Assembly (NCBI GenBank): GCA_036245805.1
Contig: BTRK01000005.1
Location: forward strand, 12,400,001-12,464,000
Length of the DNA stretch: 64,000 bases
Source: Pristionchus mayeri
Lineage: Eukaryota > Nematoda > Chromadorea > Rhabditida > Neodiplogasteridae
Direction: 5' to 3'
Shown: piece after piece, positions 11,560 through 25,204 of the stretch
Numbering within the stretch: position 1 is the first letter of the stretch
Layout of the letters: the number at the start of each line of letters is the position of its first letter
The notes under the pieces: generated by a model
Seen by the model: the letters and a program-made list of their open reading frames with translations, nothing else
What the model was told of the DNA's origin: nothing
Databases searched by the model: none
Position numbers and translations under genes: made by a program

Positions 11560-13361
11560 ACAAATAATGTGTTCTGTACGAGACATCAACTAATGAATTG
11601 AATTTTCTGAGCTATAACTTTAACGCGTAACACATGGATGTAGCCGTAGTGATGAAAGTAAAAGAACAACCTATAAATTGCAATAGGCACAGAACATGCA
11701 TTCATAATGTATGCGAAATCTAGGAAGGGATCAATATAGTTCCGTCGAGAGGAAAGCGCACGGAAAGGGGTAGCTGAGCTAAAGAGAGGGGTGAGAGCAG
11801 TGAGAGAGTGGAGAGCGATCAGAGCGATCACGTTGGGAAGCGTTATGCGTTTGGAGAAGGGGAGATGAGTGATAAAGCGGGAGAGAGGGAAGGAAAGAAA
11901 GGGGACAAACAACAATGTACGAGAGTTCGTCCGCTCTCTCTTTATATTGCGCACTCTCTCGCCGGTTCTCTAGCAAGCGAGCCAGGCTAACTTAACAGTC
12001 TGGCTGATTTGCCAGATTGCAGGCGAGAATGTGTGATAAGGTGAGAGCCACGTGATCTATGGTCTTACTCTATGATCTTACTCTCCTCATTTTGTTCACT
12101 TTCCCGCAGGTTAGGTAAGGCGAGAGTGCATAAGAACATACGAGAGTCCGACTATTACTCGTCAAGAGAGCAAATACAACTGAGAGAATTTGAGGAGTAA
12201 TCCACGTTAGTGTTATTGTCCCTAAACTTTACGAAAGGTCAGTCATCAATGAACAACTCTCCGGAGCGGCACAACATACATTTTCTACACAACTACGTAC
12301 TATTTCGAAAGTAATGTGTTGACTTAGAGTGGCAGAGCATTAATGAGATGGTGACAGAAAAAACCACTTATTTTTACTTATTTTTCAGACTTCTGCGCTG
12401 GATGATCGAAGTTCTAGCTGCTTCGGTATAGGAGAATGTTTCGGATCATTTGGAATTCCTACTATTATAACAATACAAATGGTTGATTTATAGTGCATTT
12501 CTATACTATTAACAATGATGTAGGTGTCTCTCTAGATTCTCGGGGCCATCCCACCATATTTCGATTTATTTTCCCACACTACAAAGCACACGAACTGTGC
12601 CCGTGTTCTTCTCGATACACAAGAGTTAACTCGATGTTCTGCGCGACTACAATTGATCTATGTGCTTTTGTCTGACCCCTCTCGTCGACTCCTGCCATCT
12701 CTTTGTCTGTATATGCCTTATGCTCGCGAAATTTATATATTTATGTTCGAAGGTGTGCTCCAATTGAAATACAATATTTTCTGATTTTCTGATTTCTGTG
12801 ATTGCTTCTGCGATACAATATCATGTCGGCGAAAGAGAACACTAAAAATGAGGGTCAAAAGATTACTACGATTTACATTTGTTTCTGTTTTACTAGGCAA
12901 GGTCGGCGACCAATTATCATCGTTCGTGATCATCGCCCGACCTAAATTTATGTCTACATATTAGTCGAGGCAACATTCATGGAACACGACAGTGAATATT
13001 GAAAATGATAAGGTACACAATCATTTTGAACACACCTTAGAATTTCACTTTCCAAATTGTATTCATCTCTCAAAATATGAGACTTCCGACAAAATCATCA
13101 GATGCAACAAAAATAGTCAACCACAACTAATTTCAGAGTTTATTCATTCAATGTTTCGTTTTTTTTTAAATGGTGCAATGAATGCCTAGATACTAGATTG
13201 GAGGCCCGTCGGGCTATAGGTACACAGACGACCAAGTAAACGGTGTGCTTCACAAACTTTTCCACAAGCTTGAAATCGGCGATTATCGAGTTGTCGATCG
13301 TTGTGGTGCTAATTTTGTGAGAAAAAAATGCAATGATACCTGCACTGAAGATACATAGAAC
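11560..13361. other. Intergenic, partly purine-rich, upstream of the esterase
   Basis: It contains the presumed esterase promoter. A segment at about 11750-11960 is rich in GAGAG and GGGAG. Two copies of CTATGGTCTTACTC-like sequence lie near 12057-12085. No exon, RNA gene or repeat end was recognised in 12200-13361. Confidence 0.4.
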
Positions 13362-15375
13362 ACACTATCTGATAAAATCAACATATTTCTTCAGAGACTT
13401 GGCACGGGCCGAAAATTCGAATTCCTTCTGACTTCGCCAAATGGTAGTACTCGACGAGAGAAACATACGAGCGTCGATAGAATTTTGATCCGCGTCCGCG
13501 CGCGCGACAGCGCGGATCTTGAAAAAAAGTACAGTAGTCCTTGAAGTTGTTTAAACGATACCAATCACTTCGGCGGTAGGGGTAATGGGTCGGCGGACAA
13601 ATTTTAAGACTTTTTTACTCTGGGGACTTTTTCGATCAGATTCCATCTAAATCCGGAAATCGATATCGTCACTTTTACTTCGAACATTTATGCAATTCCC
13701 CGATAAATTTTCAAAAACAACCACACATTTTATTCCGTTGTTAGCATCTACTTACACTAATACACATTTTATTTTAAATTAAGAATTTTTAAAAAATATT
13801 ACGGTGGATGGGGAATCCTCTCGATCTTCAGCTCGTCCATTTTATTCTGGGTCATCTTCGCTCGATGTGGGCGAGCATTGTCCATCAGAAGAAGATTTTT
13901 GCCCTGGTTCAGGAGTCTGGGAGGGACTCTGATCGCGACATCTTCCAGTTGTTCAGAGAAGAGGTCGGCATTGATGCTCGTGCCAGGGGCGAGGATCTCC
14001 CAGTAGATGGGACCGAGCACTGAGAAGAAGAAGCAGAGGAGTTCCTTCTTTCCGTGCTCTTCCTTCTTCGGGACGGGCGTGGGCTTCTCATCTGCATCCA
14101 CCCATTGCAGTCTCCTCACAGGGTTATCGTACGTGATCCACTTCTCATCTGTAGCGATGATGGAATTGACCCATCGAAGATTGGATCTACGATGGAGTAA
14201 TTCCCGACAGACTTGAACACGAATTTTCAGCTGTTCGGGGGAGAGGTCATGGGGAATCACTTGTGGGAGTTTCGGCTTCTTCCCAGATCGATGGAGGATA
14301 TCGGACACCGTTGATCTGGGAGTACCAGTATCCTTCTTCAACTCACGCACACTGGCCATGGGCTTGCGCTTCAGTGTGCGGAGAACGAGAGGCTGATCGA
14401 GGGAGGGAGGGCGTCCAGAGCGGGGTTGATCATCGAGACCAAACTCCCCTTTCTTGAAGCGGGAGAACCACTTATAGCAGAAGGGTATGGAGGGGGCGTC
14501 AGCTCCTTCCGACTGGGCCAGGGCAGAGTGGGCCTCCTTCACGGACGGTAGTAATGAAGTAAAACTGCTCGGAGGTAGAGATGGGAGTCCATTACAAGAA
14601 TCAATGTAGCAACTAGGAGACTGAAAAAATCCTCTCACTACTCAACATCAGAATGATGCAATACATTGTTGACAAACAGATTGCGCAATCACTGCATTTG
14701 ATCGCGAACTGAGTTTTTTCCGAAGCATTATACGAACTTTCCGGACACCCCAATACTAAGTTTGTTAAATTTAAAGAAATGGTATAAAACCTTAATTATG
14801 GTGTAAATATTACTGTATCCGCTTTTTCCGAATATTTTTATTTTCCGATTTGGAGCCGATTTCTTGCACCAATGTTGTCGCCGTTTCCAATTATGCAAAA
14901 GAGAAGAGACTTTCCTCGAATCCTTCGAAAACAAATGAGTTCGGGTATTTTTAAAAAAATTCTTAATTTAAAATAGAATGCGTATTAGGGCAAGTAGAAG
15001 TTATAAAGACAATAACATTTGTGGTTGCTTTTGAAATTTTTTGGAATTGCATAAATGTACGAAGTAAAAGGGACGATATCGATTTCCGGATTTAGATGGA
15101 ATCTGATCGAAAAAGTCCCCAGAGTAAAAAAGTCTTAGAATTTGTCCGCCGACCCGTTACCCCTACCGCCGAAGTGATTGGTATCGTTTAAACAAATTCA
15201 AGGATTAATGTACTTTTTTTCAAGATCCGCGCTGCCGCGCGCGCAGACGCGGATCAAAATTATATCGACGCTCGTATATTTCTCTCGTCGAGTACTACCA
15301 ATTGGCGAAGTCAGAAGGAATTAGAATTTTCGGTCAGTGCCAAGTATTTTTCGGTTCTCTCTGATAGTGTGTTAT
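13362..15375. repeat. Long inverted repeat with 0.43-kb arms and a mariner remnant in its loop
   Basis: The left arm (13362-13798) and right arm (about 14942-15375) are complementary over nearly their whole length. Landmarks are ACACTATCTGAT at the outer end, the GC-rich GATCCGCGTCTGCGCGCGCG block, GAAGTGATTGGTATCG and GGAATCTGATCGAAAAAGTC. The loop holds a truncated mariner transposon plus about 190 bp of other sequence. It is probably a foldback-type element. Confidence 0.85.
13799..14753 (-). pseudogene. Mariner transposase pseudogene, copy 1 (truncated and frameshifted)
   Basis: The copy is almost identical to the transposon at 58610-59851. The transposase is read on the minus strand. 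The left part is missing from 13799, so the protein stops after IERIPHPP and lacks the third catalytic Asp (in SPCDYH in the other copy). Near the N-terminus a 10-nt deletion (site near 14543) removes the LGR region and shifts the frame. It retains the first catalytic Asp in TDEKW (codon 14147-14149) and the second in MDNARPH. The right terminal repeat, complementary to TTGGGGTGTCCGG, ends at 14753. It is non-autonomous. Confidence 0.9.
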
Positions 15376-15898
15376 AGTATATCCAATCTCGTAATTTCTT
15401 TAATAATTTTTAATGGAATTTCTGAAGTTTTCTGAATGGATAGTTTCCTTATTTTCTTAAAGTATTGATGCTTTGCCCTTTCATTTACGATCCGTCATAA
15501 GTCATACAGGACTCCTCGAGAAGGCGTGAACATACAAACACAGATCGTAAAAAAGTAAAGTGTTACTACAGATCGTAAAAAGTAAAATATTACTTATTAC
15601 TATTTTATGATATAACATGCAACCAGGATGTTTTTGAGTAAGTATTTATTGTTTTACTCCGTTTCTGTGCTCAAGCACCTGCTTTGACCTAAGAGAGTAA
15701 GATATGTGCTAGTGTAACCATAACGAGGTAAACAGGAAAACGTGATTTGTTCACACCAAGTGATTCCTCAGTAGAAGGCAGCGCTAGGAGGAACAGATTG
15801 ATCGCCTTTTAGGCCCACTACTAGTTCGCAGTTGAATCTCTGCTTTCCCAAAGCTTTTTGATGAAACTTAACGTTCTGCGGTCACTACAATTATGCCG
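15376..15898. other. Spacer between two long inverted repeats
   Basis: AT-rich sequence with a short direct repeat of ACAGATCGTAAAAAGTAAA near 15540-15590. No coding exon recognised. Confidence 0.4.
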
Positions 15899-17925
15899 AC
15901 CCTGGTGTGATACTAGATATGAGAGGAATCGCGAGAGAATCGACCATTTGAGGGGGTGAGCGGCGGTAGGAATCAAGTTTGTCCTATCCTGAAACAAATT
16001 TGGATACAAGTACTTCAAATGATACTCTTTCAAACTGCGTCGTCAGAATTTCGATAACTGCCGTCATCGTCGAGATTCTGAAGGCCAAAGATGGTACTAT
16101 CACTTTTCGAGAGTTAAATAGCGCACACTTAAATGATCATAATTCCCTTTGAAATAAAGATAGAAGGTCGTTCTTTGTTTCAGATGAAAGCTATCATCAT
16201 GCACTACAACTTCTATGTTGAGGTCATCATTCCTGGACCTCATCCTGGTGAGGGGCGGTCGGGTGAACCAAATTTTCGTAACTTTGGAAATCGGAAAAAC
16301 TTTCTGAGTTTTCATGCTTAAGTTGTAGTACATATACGTGCCTCACTTCTCCCCAAAAATGAGCAAAATCGGGGCATAGAAAAAAAAGGGCGCGCACTTT
16401 CGTGATGCGACCCCAATATGAGTTACGGACTCGAATACTTCCGTATCTTCAATTACCCTTATTTGCACTCAGAATCATCCAAAAACATCCAAAATAATAT
16501 TTAAAATTGTTTCCGCCCATAGTATGACACTGTCATGGGCCATAAAAGCTCACATGACCCAAAACTTCAAAATCGATATTTGATCTATTCTAACTTGGCG
16601 GGTGGGCCCTAATGCACTAAATGGGTTTCAAATAATGCAGTAATGTACCTCTAAACTATTCCAAGATATAAATATGATTTTTCATCCGAGGAATTGAAGG
16701 AAAGGCGCAAAACTATACATTAGGTAAAAGTAGTCGTAGAGATGTGTCTTATGGCTATAAATGTAGAGTGGAAAGAGCTAAACATTTCATCTGTTGAAAG
16801 TGAGTCTCTATCTTGACGTTGAAGCGTGTTACAGGGCTCAGAAGATGGCAGAAAACGACGGAAGAGGCGCTCGGGAGAGCGGTAAATAGAGGGGAGGGAG
16901 AGGGAGGTCAGGCGGCGAGAGCGGCAGACGGTTAGAGCGCGCGCTCTCCGGGGATTCTAGCCTCTTTCTGGCCATCTTCAAAGCTCTGTAGCACGCTTGA
17001 ACGACAAGATAGAGACTCACTTTCAACAGATGAAATGTTTAGCTCTTTCCACTCTACATTTATAGCCATAAGACACATCTCTACGACTACTTTTACCTAA
17101 TGTAGAGTTTTACGCCTTTCCTTCAATTCCTCGGATGAAAAATCATATTTATAGATGCCCCCTTTCTTGGAATAGTTTAGAGGTACATTACTGCATTATT
17201 TGAAACCCATTTAGTGCATTAGGGCCCACCCGCCAAGTTAGAATAGATCAAATATCGATTTTAAAGTTTTAGGTCATGTGAGCTTTTATGGCCCATGACA
17301 GTATTATACTATGGGCGGAAACAATTTTAAATATTCTTTTGGATGTTTTTGGATGATTCTGAGTGCAAATAAGGGTAATTGAAGATACGGAAGTATTCGA
17401 GTCCGTAACTCATATTGGGGTCGCATTACGAAAGTGCGCGCCCTTTTTTTTCTATGCCCCGATTTTGCTCATTTTTGGGGAGAAGTGAGGCACGTATATG
17501 TACTACAACTTAAGCATGAAAACTCAGAAAGTTTTTCCGATTTCCAAAGTTACGAAAATTTGGTTCACCCTACCGCCCCTCACCAGGATGAGGTCCAGGA
17601 ATGATGACCTCAACATAGAAGTTGTAGTGCATGATGATAGCTTTCATCTGAAACAAAGAACGACCTTCTATCTTTATTTCAAAGGGAATTATGATCATTT
17701 AAGTGTGCGCTATTTAACTCTCGAAAAGTGATAGTACCATCTTTGGCCTTCAGAATCTCGACGATGACGGCAGATATCGAAATTCTGACGACGCAGTTTG
17801 AAAGAGTATTTGAAGTACTTGTATCCAAATTTGTTTCAGGATAGGACAAACTTGATTCCTACCGCCGCGGCGTGGTCGATTCTCTCGCGATTCATCTCAT
17901 ATGCTACATTTGCATGATACTAAAT
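15899..17925. repeat. 2-kb palindrome, arms about 0.97 kb
   Basis: The left arm (about 15899-16868) and right arm (about 16966-17925) are near-perfect complements, so the short ORFs at 16100-16333 and 17498-17731 are mirror copies and not genes. The centre (16870-16965) is GC-rich with GGGAGAGCGG and its imperfect complement. No transposase is present. A transcript through it would fold into long dsRNA. Confidence 0.9.
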
Positions 17926-17937
17926 GATCAATCGCTT

Positions 17938-19505
17938 ATCACGTGTCTTCTGAGAGATCGCAGGTGGCCTTTTACAAAATGTTCAAAATGCTTTAATCTC
18001 AAGGCCACTTTGGTGGTAGATGCCCCTAAGGTCACATAACTTTTTGTGAAGACGGAATTCCGGAAATCTCAAAACTGCCTAAAATGCGGCTCCGGCCATT
18101 TTGAAAATTGAAAAATTCGTAATTTCTTAACAAGTTGAGTACAAAAATCGTCCAAAAAAGCAAAATGTTCAGCTCGTCGAGACCAACAACTTTCATGTTG
18201 ATCACTTTTACGAACGAAAAAGGCTAATATATGAAAATGCGAAAAATCGAAAAAAATAATTATTTTTGACCTGAAAATTGAATGCCCTGGAAAATAATGT
18301 TCCACATCCTGCTGAGATCTCTACGGATTCTGAATCTACGTACCTTCTTACCCTAAGGAACTTATTTTCAGGAAATTCTATGATGGTATATTTGCTTTTT
18401 TATCGCCTCAAACATGCTGAATCTCGTGTTTTCATGCAAAATCTAAAATTTTACGGTCTTATATTTAAGTGATTATCGCTCGGGGATATCATTTCTTTCA
18501 GTTTTCAGTGTCTACTGACCTATTTTTACAAATTTCCATTGAAAAATCCGAAGATTTCAATACTTCACAAAATCATAAAACATGAGAAATTTGGTGAAAA
18601 ATGTGATTTTGTGAAGTATTGAAATCTTATGCTTGAGGCGATAAAAAAGCATATATACCATCATAGAATTTCCTGAAAATACGTTCTTTAAGGTAAGAAG
18701 ATACGTAGATTCAGAATCCGTAGAGATCTCAGTAGGATGTGGAACATTATTTACCAGGGTATTCAATTTTCAGGTCAAAAAATTTTTTTTTTCGATTTTT
18801 CGTATTTTCATATATTATATTTAAGTGATTATCGCTCGGTCTTATATTTAAGTGATTATCGCTCGGGGATATCATTTCTTTCAGTTTTCAGTGTCTACTG
18901 ACCTATTTTTACAAATTTCCATTGAAAAATCCGAAGATTTCAATACTTCACAAAATCATAAAACTTGAGAAATTTGGTGAAAAATGTGATTTTGTGAAGT
19001 ATTGAAATCTTATGCTTGAGGCGATAAAAAAGCATATATACCATCATAGAATTTCCTGAAAATACGTTCTTTAAGGTAAGAAGATACGTAGATTCAGAAT
19101 CCGTAGAGATCTCAGTAGGATGTGGAACATTATTTACCAGGGTATTCAATTTTCAGGTCAAAAAAATTTTTTTTCGATTTTTCGTATTTTCATATATTAG
19201 TCTTTTTCGTTCGTAAAAGTGATCAACATGAAAGTTGTTGGTCTCGACGAGCTGAACATTTTGCTTTTTTGGACGATCTTTTCACTCATCTTTTAAAGAA
19301 ATTACGAATTTTTCAATTTTCAAAATGGCCGGAGCCGCATTTTAGGCAGTTTTGAGATTTCCGGAATTCCGTCTTCACAAAACGTTATGTGACCTTAGGG
19401 GCATCTACCACCAAAGTGGCATTGAGATTAAAGCATTTTGAACTTTTTGTAAAGGTGGTGTCTGGATTTCATGCAATCTCTCAGAAGACATGTGTTATTA
19501 TCTCA
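17938..19505. repeat. 1.6-kb palindrome with an internal tandem duplication
   Basis: The outer arms share TCTTCTGAGAGAT, AGATGCCCCTAAGGTCACAT and GGAATTCCGTCTTCACAA with their complements. The segment at about 18463-18815 is repeated in tandem at 18841-19200 with an offset of 378-383 bp and very few differences, so one arm is longer than the other. Each duplicated unit contains a short perfect hairpin (GATTTCAATACTTCACAAAA with its complement). The short ORFs here are mirror and tandem copies, not genes. Confidence 0.85.
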
Positions 19506-20814
19506 TGCTAGAATTGTCAGATCACAAATTATTTCATCATCCAGCTGTCTTTGTATTTCTCTCTTATGATAACTGTAGATATCTACATGATGTTTTCATT
19601 CATTCCAAACCCTCACTCCAATATCTCCACCACGTGGCGTGAATAATTCCCCTGTGCAAACACGAGACTACATTATTGTAGCCATCACAAGCTTCGTTTA
19701 ATTGTTTTGTATGCATCACGACAAGTCGGAACTTGTCGTATGTCTGAATAATCGCTGGTGATACTACGGCGAAATAGCAATTTTACAAGCTATAGTTAAT
19801 CTCCATTAATCGCCCGTGCCCAATCATGATTACCAACTCATCGATGATTCGATTCAAAACGACGACTTCTCTCGCCTCGAACGTTGTCATGTTCACGTCA
19901 ATTGTATTCGGTTAGTAGAATTACTTCTAATAATTTAGAAATTTCTGCATTTTTGTAGTGTTCTCCATGCTTTTCTCCGCTGCAGCTCTTTACTTTCTAC
20001 TGTTTCGAACCCCACCGAGCCGAAGGAGCTACACGCGACATCTAATTCACATTCAGGTATCGAATTTTCCGAAAAATTTACGAGAAAGAAGCGTGTTTTC
20101 GCCCCCATCTTCTTCTCAATTACTCATTGTTCAGGTCTGGGTGATATGCGTGGATATTGCACTGGGTCTGGTGCTCGCCCCCGTGCCGCTCTTTCCTATT
20201 ATCGGCGCAGTCTGCTATGGAATCGGCAATGATTTAGGCATCGACCCACACTGGACACTGGTAATTTCATGCTTCATTGAATTTTAAGTTGTGCTATTTA
20301 CATACTCTTTTATTCAAAAGCTGCCGTGCAAACGAAAATGCTCAGGAATTTACCTGAAATTAACCAAATGTACGAAATTAACCAATACAAACGACGAAGA
20401 GGTTAAAGAAGCCGAAATTATTTTCACGTGACAGTCATGTTCGTCGTCGGAAACTTCACTTCCTCGATTAATGTTTGCTTCAACTTCCGTCTTCAGGCAG
20501 TTTTAGAAATTGCGCGCGGCTCCCAATCACAAGTGGGTCATATTAATTTCCATGTGGTACATAAAACGTCCCCAGTATAATGGAACCCCGTTGGGAATTT
20601 GAATTCCAAACACATGATTATGGGAAAAATGAAAAATATTTAAGAGGAGGTTTCGCATTCTGCTCGTTCGCCCTCTGATGATGCTCCTGATGATGCTGCC
20701 CGCTCTGACCTTCGCATTCGTTCCTCGATATTCGCCCGAGGAGAGGCTGCGCCTAGCAGTAGTTAGTGCTTCTGCGAATACCTTTTCCTGGTGTAACTGA
20801 AAGATGTAAGAGTC

Positions 20815-23800
20815 GGTCCGCGAGAAAACGTAAGAACTGGCTGGGGGTCCCGGATAAGCTGTTTCCAGTTATCACGGAAATCGAACTCGCATACCAAATG
20901 CTGATCGCAGGCCGAGTATGACCGCTCTAGACCAACTTTCCGAAAAGTGGTCATCGGGAAACTTTTTTTCGACCAAATTTTTTTTTCGATTTTTATAGTC
21001 TATCATATGTAGTTTTACGTGAAAATGACGAATTTCATAATGGCGAGTGTTGGAAATTGTATTTTCGTGGTTAAAACTCTAAAAAACCTCTAAAATGGCC
21101 TATTTTTGGGGTTTTTGAAGTTTCTGAAAAATTTTCCTAAAGAATCAGGTAACTTTTCTCACTGAAAAATAATTTTCAGGTGGTGACACGTTCGATGCAT
21201 AACTTTTAGCCCATATGATGAGGACTCTTTTTTTCTATAACCTCTAGTTTTCAGACTCTTTTTTTCTATAACCTCTAGTTTTCATATACTCTAGTTTTCA
21301 GGATGCATCAAGTGTTTGAATTTTTGGAATGTCGTGTTTCCACCAGCCTCATTTTTTTCCTAAATGATGTTTCTTGACCAATACTTCACATTTAAACCAT
21401 TTCTGACTTTCTGTATCGTTGTTCATTTCAATTTATCCACTTCTCTCTAGTTTGCGTCTTTCCATGATTTTACCCCTGTTCTAGATAATGTTATCTGAAA
21501 CGCAGGGAATCCAAAAGTTGCAATTCTGCAAAAAACTAGTATTAGGTTGAGAAATAAGTTTTGCCCGATTTAGACCATGAATTTTGAAATCTCCTAACAG
21601 GCTTCGCTTGAAACGTCACGACCTGACTTTATAGCATATATTTGGATAATACTTGTTCATTATATTCACATCTTAGAATCACATACCGCGTTCAGATAAT
21701 GCGAGAAAACCAGATTTCGTCAAAAGTGAAATATTTACGATGCACACATTTTTGTTTGTCATGCTCATATTCTAACAGAAAACATTGTTGTACAATCTCA
21801 TATAGTGGAGTGGCAAGCACGTTGGATGTACTTTCTAAAACTATATTGGATCTAGTTGTTGCTTCAATGTATCACAATTTACAGATCATTGAAATCGATT
21901 ATTCGCGAATAATCATTGATCAAAGGTTGTTCATCTTGATTCGAGACTCAAACATGCTGGCTGCATCTTAAGTGACATATACTACCATGGGGGCTTTATA
22001 TCATAAAGGAATAATGGAGCATAGCCTTTTCCGCCTTTAGACAATTGATATTTTCTGAAATTTTGAATCATGGTCATCACAGCCAAAATATTTAAATTCG
22101 GTGTACATAGTTCGAGTCGACCTCCTCAAAAGGAAGGTATCCCCTGACTAGGCCAAGGCAATAAGTGATAGAGTAAGATAGAGTAGTTGATTGTTCAGTT
22201 AACAATATGAGACCGTTCGCGATAGATTCGACAAAGCCTCTTTACAACCCAAAATACGTACCACATGAAAACATTTTTTCTGGGCTAGTTTTCAATGCTG
22301 AACATCGTGGTCCACTTCATTTAGCATGAATCGCTCATTTGATGTCGATGTGGTGCCTCATCACTTTCAGCCAAGCCTACTTTCTTTGTTATATCATCTT
22401 TGAAACACACGGTACGAGCACGAAATCTCGCGCATACGAGCAGAATTTCACGGCGAATCGAATGGTATATTTCATTGGTCATGAATTTTTCACGTTATCG
22501 AGAAAAATAGACTTTTTGACTCGTTGAAGTGCGAGAAGGGAGCCCAACCAGTCACACCGCCTTTCCCCCAACATACCTATATCATTCGAATCAGCGTGAA
22601 AAGGCGGTGTGAATGGTTCAGGTCTCCCTTCTCGCACTTCAACGAGTCAAAAAGTCTATTTTTCTCGATAACGTGAAAAATTCATGACCAATGAAATAGA
22701 CCATTCGATTCGCCATGAAATTCTGCTCGTATGCGCGAGATTTCGTGCTCGTACCGTGTGTTTCAAAGATGATATAACAAAGAAAGTAGGCTTGGCTGAA
22801 AGTGAAGAGGCACCACATCGACATCAAATGAGCGATTCATGCAAAATGAAGTGGACCACGATGTTCAGCATTGAAAACTACCCCAGAAAACATGTTTTCA
22901 TCTGGTACGTATTTTGGGCTGTTCCGAGGCATCGTTACGATTTGTTGAATCTATCGCAAACGGTCTCATATAAAGTCTGAGCTTTCGTGTATGCTGGAAA
23001 GATGGCATTTATCTAAACATCAATTTCGACACTTTAATATCAGTATCTGAGTATGCAATATAGCATTTTTTAATAGAAGCATTTTACATCCACTTGAAAA
23101 TAATTGTGAGCTTACCATGGAATGTACTTAAAGTTTAAATGCATTAAAGATCGATAGACTGACGGCTACGGCTATGCGGTGTAAGGAACTAATTTCGAAC
23201 AAGCCCTTTTGACGAAAGATCAAACATGACCTGAGTTTCTGTAACGCTTTTCGTGGTAATCCCTAGTTAGATATTTATTTATGATGCTTACTCATCACAC
23301 TTTCCAAATATACCTTGATATTTGCATTATCACGAATCTCCGTATAGTGCTGACCCCAAAAATATGTAGTTCAGATATTAGAAACAGTAACTTTAACTTT
23401 GAAATGCGACCATGAAATCAAATGGTTTGGTTTATACTAATGTGAGATAGAAAGAGTATCCAATCACTCAACGAATATAGGAAACAGTATGAAAAGATCT
23501 TGAGAATAAAAGACGGCGTATGGTTAAAATGAAAATTGAAAAATCGGGCAAAACTTATTGCTCAACCTGATATTTATGGTATGATGTATAAGAAAAACTG
23601 GTTTTGCAACTATTTCTACAATTTCCTCGTTTTTATCACCCTAATATTGGTGCTTGGTTAATACAAATAACGTGAAAACTTATTAAAACTATGCTCAAAC
23701 ATAATTTGTATGAGCTCTAGTAAGAAAAATTGAACTCTACGGGGGAAAATGCACCAAATTATGTCGTAGTTTGATGATTCCGTGATTTTGCTTTTTTCAC

Positions 23801-24736
23801 CCCTAAATTTTTTTTTTTCAAATTTTTTCTCAATAAACGGTTTTTAGATGTATTTTACTCGTAGAGTTCGAATTTTCATACCAGTGCTCATAAAAAATAT
23901 GTTTGAGCCTTGTTTCGATAAGGTTTCATGTAATTTGTATGAACCAAGCGCCAATATTAGGGTGATAAAAACGAGGAACTTGTAGAAATAGTTGCAATAC
24001 TAGTTTTTCTTATACATCATACCATAAATACTAGGTTTTTGCAGAATTGCAACTTTTGGATCCCCTGAGTTTCATATAACATTATCTAGAACAGGTGTAA
24101 AATCATGGAAAGATGCAAACTAGAGAGAAGTGGATAAATTGAAATGAACAACAATACAGAAAGTCAGAAATGGTTTAAATGTGAAGTATTGGTCAAGAAA
24201 CATCATTTAGGAAAAAAATGAGGCTGGTGGAAACACGACATTCCAAAAATTCAAACACTTGATGCATCCTGAAAACTAGAGTATATCAAGTTTGAGAGGT
24301 TATAGAAAAAAGAGTCCTCATCATATGGGCTAAAAGTTATGCATCGAACGTGTCACCAAAAAAACATCATTTAGGAAAAAAATAGTTTATCCTGAAAATA
24401 GTTTTTCAGTGAGAAAAGTTACCTGATTCTTTAGGAAAATTTTTCAGAAACTTCAAAAAACCCCAAAAATAGGCCATTTTAGAGGTTTTTTAGTTTTAAC
24501 CACGAAAATACAATTTCCAACACTCGCCATTATGAAATTCGTCATTTTCACGTAAAAATATGATAGACTATAAAAATCGAAAAAAGTTTCCCGATGACCA
24601 CTTTTCGGAAAGTTGGTCTAGAGCGGTCATACTCGGCCTGCGATCAGCATTTGGTATGCCTAATTGATTGCGATCATATTTTGAATTAGTGCCAAAAAGT
24701 CATCCGTTCACTTCTTACGTTTTCTCGCGGACCAAC
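20815..24736. repeat. Long inverted repeat, arms about 0.93 kb, one arm interrupted by a transposon
   Basis: The left arm begins with GGTCCGCGAGAAAACGTAAG (20815) and is complementary to the right arm ending near 24736. The arm continues to 21539, is interrupted by a 2-kb element, and resumes at 23573 up to about 23785. The right arm is 23800-24736. Landmarks are GGTCTAGAGCGGTCATACTC, AGATAATGTTATCTGAAA-like sequence and CTCGTTTTTATCACCCTAAT. A short outer segment next to the left end does not match between arms. It lies in an intron of the Sri/Srh-like receptor. Confidence 0.88.
21542..23570. mobile_element. Mariner-like element without transposase, TA target site, internal palindrome
   Basis: The terminal repeat TTAGGTTGAGAAATAAGTTT starts at 21542, and its complement ends in CTCAACCTGA at 23570; both include the block around GCCCGATTT. 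TA flanks both ends (21540-21541 and 23571-23572). The partner arm of the host inverted repeat shows the uninterrupted sequence CTAGTATTTATGG (complement near 24020-24035), so the TA duplication is directly supported. The interior holds a 0.77-kb palindrome (22205-22980, centre near 22590). No transposase remnant was seen. Confidence 0.88.
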
Positions 24737-25204
24737 TCGTAAATCACATTTTTTATGGAACTGAAAAATATTTGCTTCGAGTAGGCATTATTTTGTTGGA
24801 TATTGCGGAAAACAATTGTTATTTCTAAATATGAAAAAGACATTTATCAGCGGATATACTTGATTACCTGATGAATACAGCTCTCGGAATTTTGAATACA
24901 TTTACAATTATTGTATCAATTAGCCCAAGTGTTGATTCTCTCGCAGATTCGCCCGGAAATGCGCTGGATTTTCGAGAGAGATCAGACCCCGTTGCTGTAT
25001 CCTCTAGATGAAGCAATGCTGTCATTTGTCGTCACTGGAACGGTAGGTAAATTGTACGTATATTATATCTACAAAATGCTGTGACGTGACTCTTTCTTAG
25101 AGGATTTGAAACTTGAAAATTTTAAGTTTCATCAGTCATGGCTTTGCAAAGTAAACCACAAAGGAAGACCTATCGATTAAGCGGGATTCATGAACATACA
25201 AAAC

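Noticed and set aside
16100..17731. 77-residue ORFs at 16100-16333 and 17498-17731 with almost the same protein
   Set aside because: They are mirror images in the arms of a palindrome; no start context, no homology.
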